Below are positions 45,541 to 55,766 of a stretch of 64,000 nucleotides of DNA, piece after piece; the first letter of the stretch is position 1, and every line of letters starts with the position of its first letter. The notes beneath the pieces are model-generated. The model was not told the origin of the DNA, ran no database searches, and worked only from the letters and a program-made list of their open reading frames with translations. The DNA is from Perognathus longimembris pacificus. Lineage: Eukaryota; Chordata; Mammalia; Rodentia; Heteromyidae. The position numbers and the translations under genes were made by a program. The stretch covers positions 15,586,673-15,650,672 of the forward strand of contig NC_063177.1 in NCBI RefSeq assembly GCF_023159225.1. Direction: 5' to 3'.

Positions 45541-46104
45541 CTGCCAGTAAAACCACACAAGAGAGGAGAGCATGAGACCAAGTGGCAACACAGTGCCACC
45601 TTCCCTGAGCACATGTGGCAGGCAATGAGAGCGATGACAGAGTGTTGGGGACAGGGGACCACAGGAGGCAGGAAGCCAGGGAGAAGTGGTCTTCTGATCT
45701 GATGAGTGCTGGCCCTAACCAATATCAAGATAAAGGCTTCAAGCCTTAGCTTGTCACAACACCAGCCAAATGCCCAGCAGAGCTGCCAGGTGGCCCCCAA
45801 GGCTGGGCACAGGCCTTTGCCTTGAAACACCATATCCAAATCATCACTAGCCCAGAGCCAGGGGCAACCACAGATGATGGTGAGTTGACAAGAATATCCA
45901 GATGTTCAACTTCTCCTCAGCTAGCCCCTGATATGAAGGCCCAAGGGCACCCAGGAAGCGGCCTTCTCCAGCTGACACCCCACAGGCAGCAAAGAGAAGC
46001 AGGAAAGAGCCGTGGCCTTTCTGGGAACTGAGCTTCTGCCCTTGTAAAAACATGGCTTCAGCAAGGGGACAAGAAAGCAGCTGCAGGTTTTCCTCAGAAA
46101 ATGA

Positions 46105-46208
46105 AATAAGAAGTGGAGCTGTGGCTCAAGTGATAGCATGCCACCCTTGGGTGAAAAAGCTAAAGGACAGTGCCCAAGCCCTGAGTTCGAGCCCCAGTAC
46201 TGACACAA
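46105..46208 (+). mobile_element. Geo right half on its own
   Basis: GAAGTGGAGCTGTGGCTCAA to GCCCCAGTACTGACAC, with no left half. The GGGA satellite begins in its tail. Confidence 0.75.
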
Positions 46209-46213
46209 AAGCA

Positions 46214-46500
46214 AGGGAGGGAGGGAGGGAGGGAGGGAGGGAGGGAGGGAGGGAGGGAGGGAGGGAGGGAGGGAGGGAGGGAGAGAGGGAGGGAGGGAAG
46301 GAGGGAGGGAGGGAGGGAGGGAGGGAGGGAGGGAGGGAGGGAGAGAGGGAGGGAGGGAAGGAGGGAGGGAGGGAGGGAGGGAGGGAGGGAGGGAGGGAGG
46401 GAGGGTGGAGGGAGAGAGGGAGGAGAGAGGAAAGAGAGGGAGGGAGGAAGGGGACAGAGGAAGGGAAGGAGGGAGGGAGGGTGAAGGGAGAGAGGGAGGA
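46214..46500. repeat. (GGGA)n tract with a 60-bp higher-order unit
   Basis: Near-perfect GGGA repeats. 46261-46320 and 46321-46380 are identical, including the variants GAGAGAGGGA and GGAAGGAGGG. Confidence 0.97.
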
Positions 46501-46531
46501 AACAGATGAAAGAATAAAGAAAAGAAAATCT

Positions 46532-46742
46532 TCCAGGCACTAGTAGCTCATGCCTGTATTCCTAGCTACTTAGGAGGCTGAGATTAGAGAATCTCAGTTC
46601 AAAGCTATTCCATCAAGAAAGTATGTAATATTCTTATTTCCTAACCACTAAAAAGCCAGAAGTGGAGCTGTGTCTCAAGTGGTAGAGGGCTGGTATTGAG
46701 TACACAAGCTCAAGGACAGTGCTCAGGCCCCAAGCTCAAGGA
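46532..46742 (+). mobile_element. B1-type/Geo composite SINE
   Basis: AGCTCATGCCTGTATTCCTA, then GAGCTGTGTCTCAAGTGGTA. Confidence 0.8.
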
Positions 46743-47130
46743 GATGAGTGGTAGGAAAGGTGGGTTCATTTCACTCTCAGTCTGAGCCAAAGGCAACTGG
46801 GAAGACCAAGCTCAAGGGCAGCAACTTCGAAGGGACTCACACCTGTAATCACACCTGTAATCATACCTGTAATCGCAGCAGCAGTCATCACACACCTATG
46901 GGCCAATGCTCTCAGACATCCTGTCATGCTAGATCCTCTCTGTCTCTGCTGGCTCTTCAGGAATACAGATCCAAAGCTGAATAGCAGCCCCACGATCCTG
47001 ATGTGTGTCTAACCCTCACAAGCTCCCTTGAGGACAGAGCTGTCCCATTCCCCTCCCCTTCCTGCCTCTCTCCCCCATACCTCCTCCAGGGCCTCATAGG
47101 TAGGCTGCAGCCCCCCTGGCTGAGACTCAC

Positions 47131-47231
47131 CCTTTGAAGTCCTGCAGTGTGATGGTGTCCCCCAGCAGGTCCAAGAACTCCTTGAAAGCTGGGCTCTCCT
47201 CGTTGTTTCCAAACAGCTCCTCCTCCAGGGT
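47131..47231 (-). CDS. RAP1GAP2: RAP1GAP2 exon, [16 protein letters not shown] segment
   Basis: This 101-base exon encodes [19 protein letters not shown], then [14 protein letters not shown], plus the first two bases of a glycine codon. The acceptor is TTTCTTTCAG and the donor is GTGAGT. The FLDLLGxxIxLxxFxGFRGGL block formed with the next exon is a signature of RapGAP domains. The split glycine codon (GG|T) is completed by the exon at 45411-45540. Confidence 0.95.
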
Positions 47232-47267
47232 CTGAAAGAAAAATAGAGGAGAGTTAGGAAATACCTT

Positions 47268-47350
47268 CTTGGGATTGGAGAGATGGCTAAGTGGTTGATC
47301 ATCTGCAAAGCAAGCAGAAGACCCTGAGTTCAAATCCCAGTACTACTAAA
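47268..47350 (+). mobile_element. ID-like monomeric SINE by an exon
   Basis: GGAGAGATGGCTAAGTGGTT and GAGTTCAAATCCCAGTACT (B box-like). It lies about 35 bases upstream of the acceptor of the 47131-47231 exon in transcript direction. Confidence 0.7.
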
Positions 47351-47574
47351 TAATAAACCTTCTTGGTGCCAAGCGAAGATATAGGATTTTCTAAATCTCT
47401 GTCACTTGGTTTCTTCTTCCCTGTCTCCCAATCCATTCCCCATATCTTTCTTCAGTCAGAAGGAAGATTAACAAAGGATTATTCATTAATGCTGGAGCCT
47501 TGGACCTAAATGATAAGACCTTTTCTTTTTCTTATTTTAGTAAAAAAAATAAAAAAAGAAAAGAAAAAGAAAAA

Positions 47575-47895
47575 ATGTGTATAGTACTGGGGTTTGAATT
47601 CAGAACACTGCACTTGCTAGGCAAGTGCTCTACCATTTGAGCCCATGTCCCAGCCCTTTTTAATTATTTTTCTAAGTAGCTTCATGAGTTTTTGCCTAGA
47701 TCAGCCTGGACCATAATCTTCCTATTTATGCTTCCGGCACAGCTGGGATTACAGGCACACATCACCACTCCTAGCTATTGGTTCAGAAGGGGTCTCACTA
47801 ACTTTTTGCCCCAGTTGGATTCAACTCAAGATACAGTCTCTGACTCCCCAGTTGCTGGGGTTACAGATGTGAGCTATGACACTTGGCAATGAAAC
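47575..47895 (-). mobile_element. tRNA-like + two B1-like units (reverse)
   Basis: TACTGGGGTTTGAATTCAGA and AAGTGCTCTACCATTTGAGC, then two B1-like bodies with GCACAGCTGGGATTACAGGC and CAGTTGCTGGGGTTACAGAT. Confidence 0.65.
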
Positions 47896-47929
47896 CTTTC
47901 TACTTGAGCAAAGATACCAAAAACATGAT

Positions 47930-48830
47930 ATATAAATGAAAAATTGGTAGTTGGGTTTCCAACAAAGAATTAGGATCAAGAATATATAAAGCAATCTCAA
48001 AGCTCCAGAGTAAACAAAAACACAATGAGATCCCACTTCACACTCACTATGAGGAGTAAAATAAAAAAGAAATGTAATCAAAAGTGTGGGTGATTTGGGG
48101 GAGAAATCAGAACCTTCATGCATTGCTGATGGGAATGGAAAGTGACACAGTTCCTTTGGGAAACAGTCTAGCAGATCCTCAAAAGACAAAATGTGGGGGC
48201 TGGGGATATAGCCTAGCGGCAAGAGTGCCTGCCTCGGATACACGAGGCCCTAGGTTCGATTCCCCAGCACCACATATACGGAAAACGGCCAGAAGCGGCG
48301 CTGTGGCTCAAGTGGCAGAGTGCTAGCCTTGAGCGGGAAGAAGCCAGGGACAGTGCTCAGGCCCTGAGTCCAAGGCCCAGGACTGGCAAAAAAAAAAAAA
48401 AAAAAAAAAAAAGACAAAATGTGGAGTTACCATATTACCCAGCAATTCTTCTCCCAGACATACACCCACGAGAAAGGAAAACATACATCTGCACCAAAAT
48501 TCTCATACATGGCTATCAGTCACAATACTAACCAAAGCCACCCATGAGCAGAAAACACCCAAATCTCCAGCAACTGATGAATGGGGTAAACAGGTGGTAC
48601 AGTCATACAATGGAATATTATTTGAACATAAATAAGGAATAAAGTGCTAATGTATCTATGACAGAGATGGAAACTATCTGCTACGTGCAAGGCTGACACA
48701 AAAGGCCGCGTAGCCTTTGCTTCCACTTTTGAGAAGGACAAAATGTTCTGGAACTAGACAGTTAATGAATCCACCTTATGAAGATATAACTCACAAACTT
48801 GTGAACTGCATGACATGAGAATTATGTCAA
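47930..48830 (+). mobile_element. Ancient L1 3' end, split by a young SINE
   Basis: Typical decayed ORF2-end blocks: CATTGCTGATGGGAATGGAA, TTACCCAGCAATTCTTCTCC, ACAATGGAATATTATTTG; ends near GTCAATAAAGTTCTTATTTT. Confidence 0.85.
48197..48410 (+). mobile_element. Young ID/Geo dimeric SINE inside an old L1
   Basis: Complete, 23-base A tail, perfect 14-base TSD AAGACAAAATGTGG (48183-48196, 48411-48424). Confidence 0.96.
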
Positions 48831-48869
48831 TAAAGTTCTTATTTTAAAATTAACTCAACAGTAAGAAAT

Positions 48870-49800
48870 AATTTTAATTAGAAAATCATCAGTAGACATT
48901 TCACCTAAGAGGATATACATGTGTAAAGATGTTCAACATCACTAATCATTAGAGAAATGCAAATTAAAATCATGAGATATCACCACATGTGTATAAGAAT
49001 GTCTAAAGACTAAGACTAACAATAATGACAGCCAGGCACTGGTGGCTCCCGCCTGTAATCCTAGCTACTCAGGAAGCTGGGATCTGAGGGTTGCAGCTTG
49101 AAGCCAGCCTCAGCAGGAAAGTATTTCCAATAATCTTCAAATAAATCAAAAGTGAAACTGTGGCTGAAATGGTACAGTGCTAGCCTTGAGCAAAAAAGCT
49201 CAGGGACAGTAGACACATCCTGAATTTAAGCCCTAGTACTAGCACACATGTGCATGCGCACACACACACGCGCACACACTAACAACAAGCCACATCTGGA
49301 CAGAATGTAGAGAAACTCTTACAACGACAAGTAGTGGGGAGAAACCACTTGAGAAAGGAGTTTGGCAGTTTCTTACAAAACTAGACATAGAATTACCAAA
49401 CAACTAGCCATTGTACCCCTAGGCATGTATCCCAAAGCAGTGAAAACAGAGATCAAGTAAAACCAAAGCCTGTGTGCAAACTTTCATTGTCGTTCTGTTC
49501 ATGATAGCCAAGAGCTGGAAACAACCCAGATGTCCTTGAATGAATAAATGGTGAATGAATAAGTAAACCACATCATGGGTATACCATGTAATACTATTCA
49601 GCAATAACAAAATAAAATGAGTGACACTCTTGAGAACATGGATGAATCTGTTCAGCAAGAAAAAAGCAATCCTGAAAGTTATGCTTCATGCTTGCATTTC
49701 TATAGTATCTGCAAGTAAAGTTTTTTATTCATGGCTGCCAGGGGAAAGGACAGCAGATACAGGAGGGCTGCAGGGAGCTCTATCTATAGTCTCAGAAGTC
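48870..49800 (+). mobile_element. Second ancient L1 3' end, split by a SINE
   Basis: GATGTTCAACATCACTAATC, GCAAATTAAAATCATGAGAT, CCATTGTACCCCTAGGCATG and TGATAGCCAAGAGCTGGAAA appear in the order expected for the L1 ORF2 end. The SINE at 49031-49258 interrupts it. Confidence 0.85.
49031..49258 (+). mobile_element. B1-type/Geo SINE in an old L1
   Basis: GGCTCCCGCCTGTAATCCTA, then ACTGTGGCTGAAATGGTACA, with a CA/CG-rich tail. Confidence 0.8.
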
Positions 49801-50284
49801 TTCTGCTTCTGACTATGAAACCTACACAGGGATAAAGTGACACAGAAGGAAGCACACATAAGACACACCCACAAATATGCCCATGGATACTGAGGAAACC
49901 TGAATAAGCTCTGTGGGTTGTGTCCATTTCCATCTCCTGCCTGTGATCTTGTGTTCTTACAAGACATGACTTCCAGGTAAAACACATACCACGTCTCCCT
50001 GTATAATTTTATAATTATAGATGAGTCTACCAATATCTGAAACTAAAAAGTTTAAAAGTTAAATGGAAAAGCTAAGAACAGTAGCAAGCTCTGCAAACAA
50101 CAATAGACTTAAAACATGGACTGGTCCCATCTGATAGACAAGCTCTCTCCACAGTAGAGGATCTGCAAACCGCAGGAGGATCTGCAAACATGCATAGACT
50201 GCAAAGAAGGCTGCACTTTATTATTATTTTTATGGGTTTTTTTTCTAATTGCTTCAAGGATGAAATCTCTACCAGGAAGTTCTT

Positions 50285-50495
50285 TCTTTTTTTTTTTTTT
50301 TTGCCAGTCCTGGGGCTTGGACTCAGGGCCTGAGCACTGTCCCTGGCTTCTTCCCGCTCAAGGCTAGCACTCTGCCACTTGAGCCACAGCACCACTTCTG
50401 GCCATTTTCTATATATGTGGTGCTGGGGAATCAAACCCAGGGCTTCATGTATAGGAGGTGAGCACTCTTGCCACTAGGCCATATTCCCAGCCCCC
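50285..50495 (-). mobile_element. Young ID/Geo dimeric SINE
   Basis: Complete, T tail, TSD CCAGGAAGTTCTT (50272-50284, 50496-50508). Confidence 0.94.
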
Positions 50496-50803
50496 CCAGG
50501 AAGTTCTTCCACACCTCCTTAATTCCTGCTATTCTTATGGGTCACAGCAGGAATAGAATCTAGGGCCTCCTTCATGCTAAACAGGTGCTTTATCTAACGC
50601 TATAATGAATGAAAGTGGACCTCAGGTTCCAAACGTTCAACAGACAACCCAATTTAGTGGATGACAATAGCTTTGTTTTTAGAATTTCTTTTCAGAATTA
50701 CTTCACTTCGTGGCAAGTGACACTGGTTTTCCAGTTAAGATACTGATCTAGAGTTTCCCTTTAAAACAAATGCACGATAAAAATATAAATAAATAAGTAA
50801 ATT

Positions 50804-51010
50804 AGCCAGGTGCTCGTGGCTCAAGCCTGTAAGCCTAGCTACTCAGGAGGCTGAGATCTGAGGATCACGGTTTGAAGCCAGCCCACGTAGTTAAACCTGT
50901 GAGACTTACCTCCAATTTACCACCAGAAAACTGGAAGTGGTGCTGTGGCTCAAAGTGGTAGAGCACTAGCCTTAAGCAAAAATTACTTTCCCAGCCCTGA
51001 TTTCAAGCCC
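50804..51010 (+). mobile_element. B1-type/Geo composite SINE
   Basis: GGCTCAAGCCTGTAAGCCTA, GGTGCTGTGGCTCAAAGTGG; its tail passes into a TACA microsatellite (51023-51060). Confidence 0.85.
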
Positions 51011-51022
51011 CGGATCCACAAT

Positions 51023-51025
51023 ATA

Positions 51026-51059
<34 letters not shown>

Positions 51060-51060
51060 C
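51023..51060. repeat. (TACA)n microsatellite
   Basis: ATAC/ATAT repeats at the tail of the SINE before it. Confidence 0.93.
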
Positions 51061-51067
51061 AAATGCA

Positions 51068-51312
51068 CTAGTTGGTTGAGGTGTTATACACTTGTAATCC
51101 CAGCATGTGGGAGGCTAAGGCAGGAGAATCACAAGTTCAAGGCCATGCTGGGCTACATAAAAAGTTTTAGACCACTTTGGACTATCACATATTGTCTCAA
51201 GAAAACAAAAACTAACTAAATATACTAAGGGCTTGAGAAATAGCTAAGTGGTACAGCACTTGTCTAGGATGCACAAGTCCTGGGTTCAATCCCAAGCAAG
51301 AAAGCCTGAAAA
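51068..51312 (+). mobile_element. B1 monomer followed by an ID-like unit
   Basis: Classic rodent B1 (CACTTGTAATCCCAGCATGT, AGTTCAAGGCCATGCTGGGC), then AAATAGCTAAGTGGTACAGC. Confidence 0.8.
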
Positions 51313-51362
51313 CAAACTTAAGTTTCCATTTTTTCCTTTCTTTTTATTTTATTTATTTATTT

Positions 51363-51590
51363 ATTTTTATTTTTTTGGTGCCAATGCTGGGGCTTAAACT
51401 TGAGGCCTGAGTGCTATCCCTTAGCTTTTTCTGCTGAAGGCTGGCACTCCACCAGTTAAGCCACAGCTCCACTTACAGCTTTTCAGTGGCTAGAGATAAG
51501 AGTCTTGCAGATTTTTCTGCCAGGGTTGGCTTTGAACTACAATCCCAGATCTCATCCTCTTGAGCAGCTAAAATTACAGGTATGTATCTA
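51363..51590 (-). mobile_element. B1-type/Geo composite SINE
   Basis: GCCAATGCTGGGGCTTAAAC to GCAGCTAAAATTACAGGT. Confidence 0.8.
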
Positions 51591-51752
51591 CTGTACAGAG
51601 AAAAAGGTTAGTAGTTAATAGTATGGATGCGATGAAAATTGTAACAATGTGACTAGAAGTGTGACTCAGCAATAGAACACCTGCCTAGCAACCCAAGGCT
51701 GAGTTCAAACTCCAGGATAAAAATATATATTTTTTAAAAGGGAAAAATTATA

Positions 51753-51960
51753 GGGGGCTGGGGATATGGCCTAGTGGCAAGAGAGCTTGCCTCGTATACA
51801 TGAGGCCCTGGGTTCGATTCCCCAGTACCACATATACAGAAAATGGCCAGAAGTGGCGCTGTGGCTCAAGTGGCAGAGTGCTAGCCTTGAGCAAAAAGGA
51901 AGCCAGGGACAGTGCTCAGGCCCTGAGTCCAAGGCCCAGGACTGGCCAAAAAAAAAAAAA
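51753..51960 (+). mobile_element. Young ID/Geo dimeric SINE
   Basis: Complete, TSD AAGGGAAAAATTATA (51738-51752, 51961-51975). Confidence 0.95.
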
Positions 51961-52054
51961 AAGGGAAAAATTATACCCGTGACCTATGACACAATGCTCT
52001 CTGGATCATTGGTGTGACCTCTGAAGGTCAGAGGTTCAGTAAGGCTATTGGGCA

Positions 52055-52290
52055 GCGTTAGCAAACTATGGCCCATGGGCTAAGTCTAGCTAATTTCCTG
52101 TTTTTACAAATAAAGTTTTATTAAAACATAGGCATGGACACTCACCTATTACTTATGGATGCCTTTGTACTACAAAGGCAAACAAAAAGTAATTGTGACC
52201 GAAACCCCAAATCCCAGCTAGTCTTTTTTTTTTTTTTTAAATTAACTATCTGGCCCTTCCTAGCAAAAGTTTACTAATCCCTATTCTTCT
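52055..52290. mobile_element. hAT-like non-autonomous DNA transposon remnant
   Basis: The ends are imperfect inverted repeats (GTTAGCAAACTATGGCCC on the left; the reverse of CTAGCAAAAGTTTACTAAT on the right). Internal AATAAAGTTTTATTAAAACA matches a widespread old mammalian element whose name I do not recall with certainty. Confidence 0.7.
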
Positions 52291-53043
52291 GCATGCCACA
52301 GAGTCACTGTGCATCTACCCCAGGGTCCCACCTACTCCAGGTCATAAGGCCAAGTGTGGGAGAGCTCAATGCCTTCAGATAATGGAAAAAGCTATCCAGC
52401 GTGGGTTCTGGGTGTGCCTCTCTTCCAGAACTCTCGCCCAGCCTGGTATTACTGGCATGGCTGTCATTGTCACATTGGCTTTGTGCTTGACCATGTCCTC
52501 AAGGAGGGGCTCTTAATCATCACCATTTCCCCCACAGTGCTTATCACAGTACATGACAAGCTGCAGAGTTAGGTGAGGCTTATTTATACCCAAAGACCAG
52601 CACGGGGCTTTTATGCAACCAATGTTCCTACAAAATGTCCCCCAGCTGTAGGTTTTCAAAACAACAATCTGCCTAGGTTTTTCAAAAAAAGAAATTTATC
52701 TTCTTAGATCTCCCCCTACCCTGCCACTCCACCCACCCACTCCCACGACATCAGGTACACAAACAGCATGCAGGATCCTTCTCAGAGGTGGTCGGTTAAT
52801 GCTCAGTAATTAGAACTTTGCTGGAACATTGGGTTGTAATCACCTAAGAAGATCTGTTTTGGTAAATTTCACAAGCAAAGGATTTTAATTATGGGGGTGA
52901 TATTAGCCAAGTTGTATGAAAACTTATTTAAATGTAATATGTGAAAATAATATCCTTTAAATGATAATATTCATCAGTACTGGTCTTTTAGAGTCTAAAC
53001 TCATTGTGTAATTAGTGCTTTTAAGCAAACATCTCTCTCTCTC

Positions 53044-53190
53044 TCCAGTCATGGGGCTTGAACTCAGGGCCTGAGCACTGTGCCAGGCTTCTTTTTGCTC
53101 AAAACTAGCACTCTAACACTTGAGCCACAGCACCACTCCTGGCTTTTTCTATATATGTGGGGCTGAAGAATCCAACCCAGGGCTTCAAAA
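53044..53190 (-). mobile_element. Truncated ID/Geo SINE
   Basis: Geo half and part of the ID half (GGGCTTGAACTCAGGGCCTG to CCAACCCAGGGCTTC). The end of the left half is missing. Confidence 0.8.
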
Positions 53191-53250
53191 TATGTGTCTC
53201 TTGTGGTCTAATATTTTCAGACAAGGAAATTAGCTACTATCTAGTTAAGA

Positions 53251-53266
53251 AAGAAATGATTGATCA
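53251..53266. repeat. Target-site duplication, left copy, of the L1
   Basis: AAGAAATGATTGATCA directly precedes the L1 5' end and recurs at 60044-60059 with one mismatch. The A-rich start fits the L1 endonuclease target preference (TTTT/AA on the other strand). Confidence 0.92.
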
Positions 53267-54599
53267 GGAGAAGAGGGAAGATGGTGTCGCCACAGTAGGG
53301 AGGCACCCCAACTCACTCCAACTGAATAGCGAGCTGGGAACTCCAGCACCCAACACCCCATCAAGAACCCAGCAAACCCAGCATCCAGAAGCAACAGAGA
53401 AATGCAGGAAACGAAAAAGAACAAAAAAAGAAGAGCCTATAACCTGCACGGACCTGGAAAATCTCCGGGGTACCCCCCCCCCACCCGCCGACCCTGGCCC
53501 AAACAGGGCCAGGCTAGGAAAGGGGACCCGGTGCCAACAAACCGACTGCCGAAAAGTCACGCCAGGAGCACGGAGCCCAGACAGCAAGAGCTCCACGGAC
53601 CCCGGAGTGCAGACCGCAGAGACAGACGGCAGCAGCAAAGGACCGGAGGTGCGGGGACCGAATGGCTGGGATCAGACGTAAGCAGTAGGGGAACCCGAGG
53701 TGCAGATGGGGAGAGCCGGGGCCGCCACCACCAAACGACCGATCACCAGCACCACAGCCCCGAAAAATCCACAGCAGCGCGGGACACACACTCAACCCAG
53801 GACCAGTAAGTTCCCCATTACCCACCCCCCAAATGAGAGACCAGTTCTAGCAGAGACCCAAACCCTACAAAAAAGCTAGAGCTCCTCCCTCCCCCTCCCT
53901 ACCCCGAGGGAATAAAGCAGCTCCATAGCTGGTGGTGCTAAGACCTCTGGGAGGACACAGGAACTAACAGAGGTGGAACAGCGCCAAGGCATCCCACCCC
54001 CTAACCCCCCCCCCCCCCAGCAGAGCCACTTGAACCTGGCCGCACTGGTCCCGCCCCTTCCCCAGCAGGGGCCTGGGGACTGGTAGGCTTTGGAAGCCCC
54101 AGGCACGCTGGTGAGCAACACCAGCACAGCAGGGTCACCTGGGCCCGAACACACCCCCAGCCCCCTCACAGCGGAGGCACAGAGAGTCTGCGGACACCAA
54201 CCTGCGCCTGGACACTTGATCCTGCAGGGGCCCAGGCATACCGTCCCCCCACAACAAATTTGCGAGAGAACACAAGCACCCTCCAACAACTCGGGCAACT
54301 CATCCCCAAAGGAAGCACTAGAGTGCACATGCACACGCCCCCTGGAGGGCCAGCGTGGGCCAGTATGCTAGCCCCCCAGCAGGAGGACCTCTTGCCCAAA
54401 CCCCCGCGGGAGCGCACAAGCAGGCACAAGTGAGGGTGACCACCTCAGCAACAATCGAGAAGGTCACGCTCACCCATTGGGCAGTAAGGTTCAAGAGCCA
54501 AACTCAAACCCAGAGCCAGGACACAAACAAGTCTCCCACTGATGGGCCAGCGGGAACCAGCACAAAGCCAAACCAGGGAAGCCACCCACAGATCTCCAG
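53267..54599 (+). promoter_or_regulatory. L1 5' UTR with internal promoter region
   Basis: GC-rich, C-run-bearing leader of about 1.33 kb between the TSD and ORF1. It starts with a GGAAGATGG block resembling the beginning of primate L1 leaders. Internal RNA polymerase II promoter function is inferred from the family. Open frames here are not conserved proteins that I recognise. Confidence 0.75.
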
Positions 54600-55616
54600 A
54601 TGCGCAAATCACAAAGAAATATAACAAATTTCATCAAAGGGCAAGCCAACTCGCCAGCTCCAAAAAGCAGCACGACTGAAGAGGAGATGGAGAATAAAAA
54701 AACAACTGAGGCTATGTTAGCAGAAATGATGGAAAGCCTCAGAAACTAAATCAGAAAACAATTCCAGGAGTTTAGAGTGGAAGTCTCGAAGGACATCCAG
54801 GAAGCCAAGAAAGAAATGGAAGCAAAAATGGACACAATGCAAACCTCCGTTAAAGAAGACCTTAACATCCTGAGAAGTGAAATGCATGAAAAAATAGATT
54901 TAAAATACAACTCTTTAAAGGAAGAAATTGCCATGATCAGAGCGGATCTGGCAACCATAAATAGCTCTCTGACATCCATACACTCCACACTTGAATCCAC
55001 AGCACAAAGAATTGACCATATTGAAGCCAGAATCTCTCTCTTGGACGATGATGCAGCCGAAAAGAACCAGAAAATTACCACACTCCAAGAAACGGTAAAG
55101 CTCCAGGGCAGACTAATCCAGGAGCTAGTGGACAAAGACAAGAGATATAATTTGTGCATAATTGGAATAGAAGAAGGAGCTGAATACCAGAGCAGAGGGC
55201 TTCAACATATTTTCAATAAAGTTATTGCAGAAAACTTCCCCAATCTCACAAGGGACCCCATCCAGGTAACCAAAGCCTATAGGACACCTGGCAGACTAGA
55301 TCCTAGAAAAGCCACGCCAAGGCACATAATATTCAAGACTTCAGACCTCAAGAATAAAGAGCAAATTTTGAATTCAGCCAAAGCGAAGAAAGAAATTTAT
55401 TACAATGGGAAGAGGATCCAAATAACAGCAGACCTCTCCACACAAACCTACCATGTGCTAAGAGAATGGAAGAACACCATCCAAGTCCTACAGGCCAACC
55501 ACTGCCAACCGAGAATAAAATATCCAGCGAAGCTGGAGTTCATATTCGAGGGGAAAACCAGATCTTTCCATAGCATAGATCTAAAGGAGTATGTGAATAA
55601 AAAACCAGCCCTATAG
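54600..55616 (+). pseudogene. L1 ORF1 (nucleic-acid chaperone) with one nonsense codon
   Basis: Read from the ATG at 54600 the frame spans 339 codons, giving a 338-residue product, the same length as human ORF1p. One TAA at 54747-54749 (codon 50) interrupts it. After the stop, the coiled-coil region with heptads follows (QEAKKEMEAKMDTMQTSVKE and on), then the RRM-like domain (KRYNLCIIGIEEG) and the C-terminal domain with the conserved ATPRHIIFK and YPAKLEFIFEGK segments. ORF1p normally trimerises and coats L1 RNA. The remaining open part from 54777 would lack the N-terminus. Confidence 0.93.
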
Positions 55617-55766
55617 CGAATTCTAAGAGGGGAATCCCACCCAACAGAAATCGTACAGGATACACAGACAGAAACAGAAAGAAACTACAATAGCCAGAGC
55701 CCAACAGAAAGAGCAGCTCACTAAAGACAAGAAAAAAAAAAAGAGGATAAACAGCCCAACAAGAAA

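Noticed and set aside
46052..46543. Open frames on both strands (163 and 126 codons) across the GGGA satellite
   Set aside because: They are a product of a 4-base repeat that stays open in several frames; the Gly-Arg-Glu-Gly pattern is not a protein domain.
53402..54371. Open frames in the L1 leader as cellular genes
   Set aside because: They sit inside the L1 5' UTR bounded by the TSD; composition explains them.
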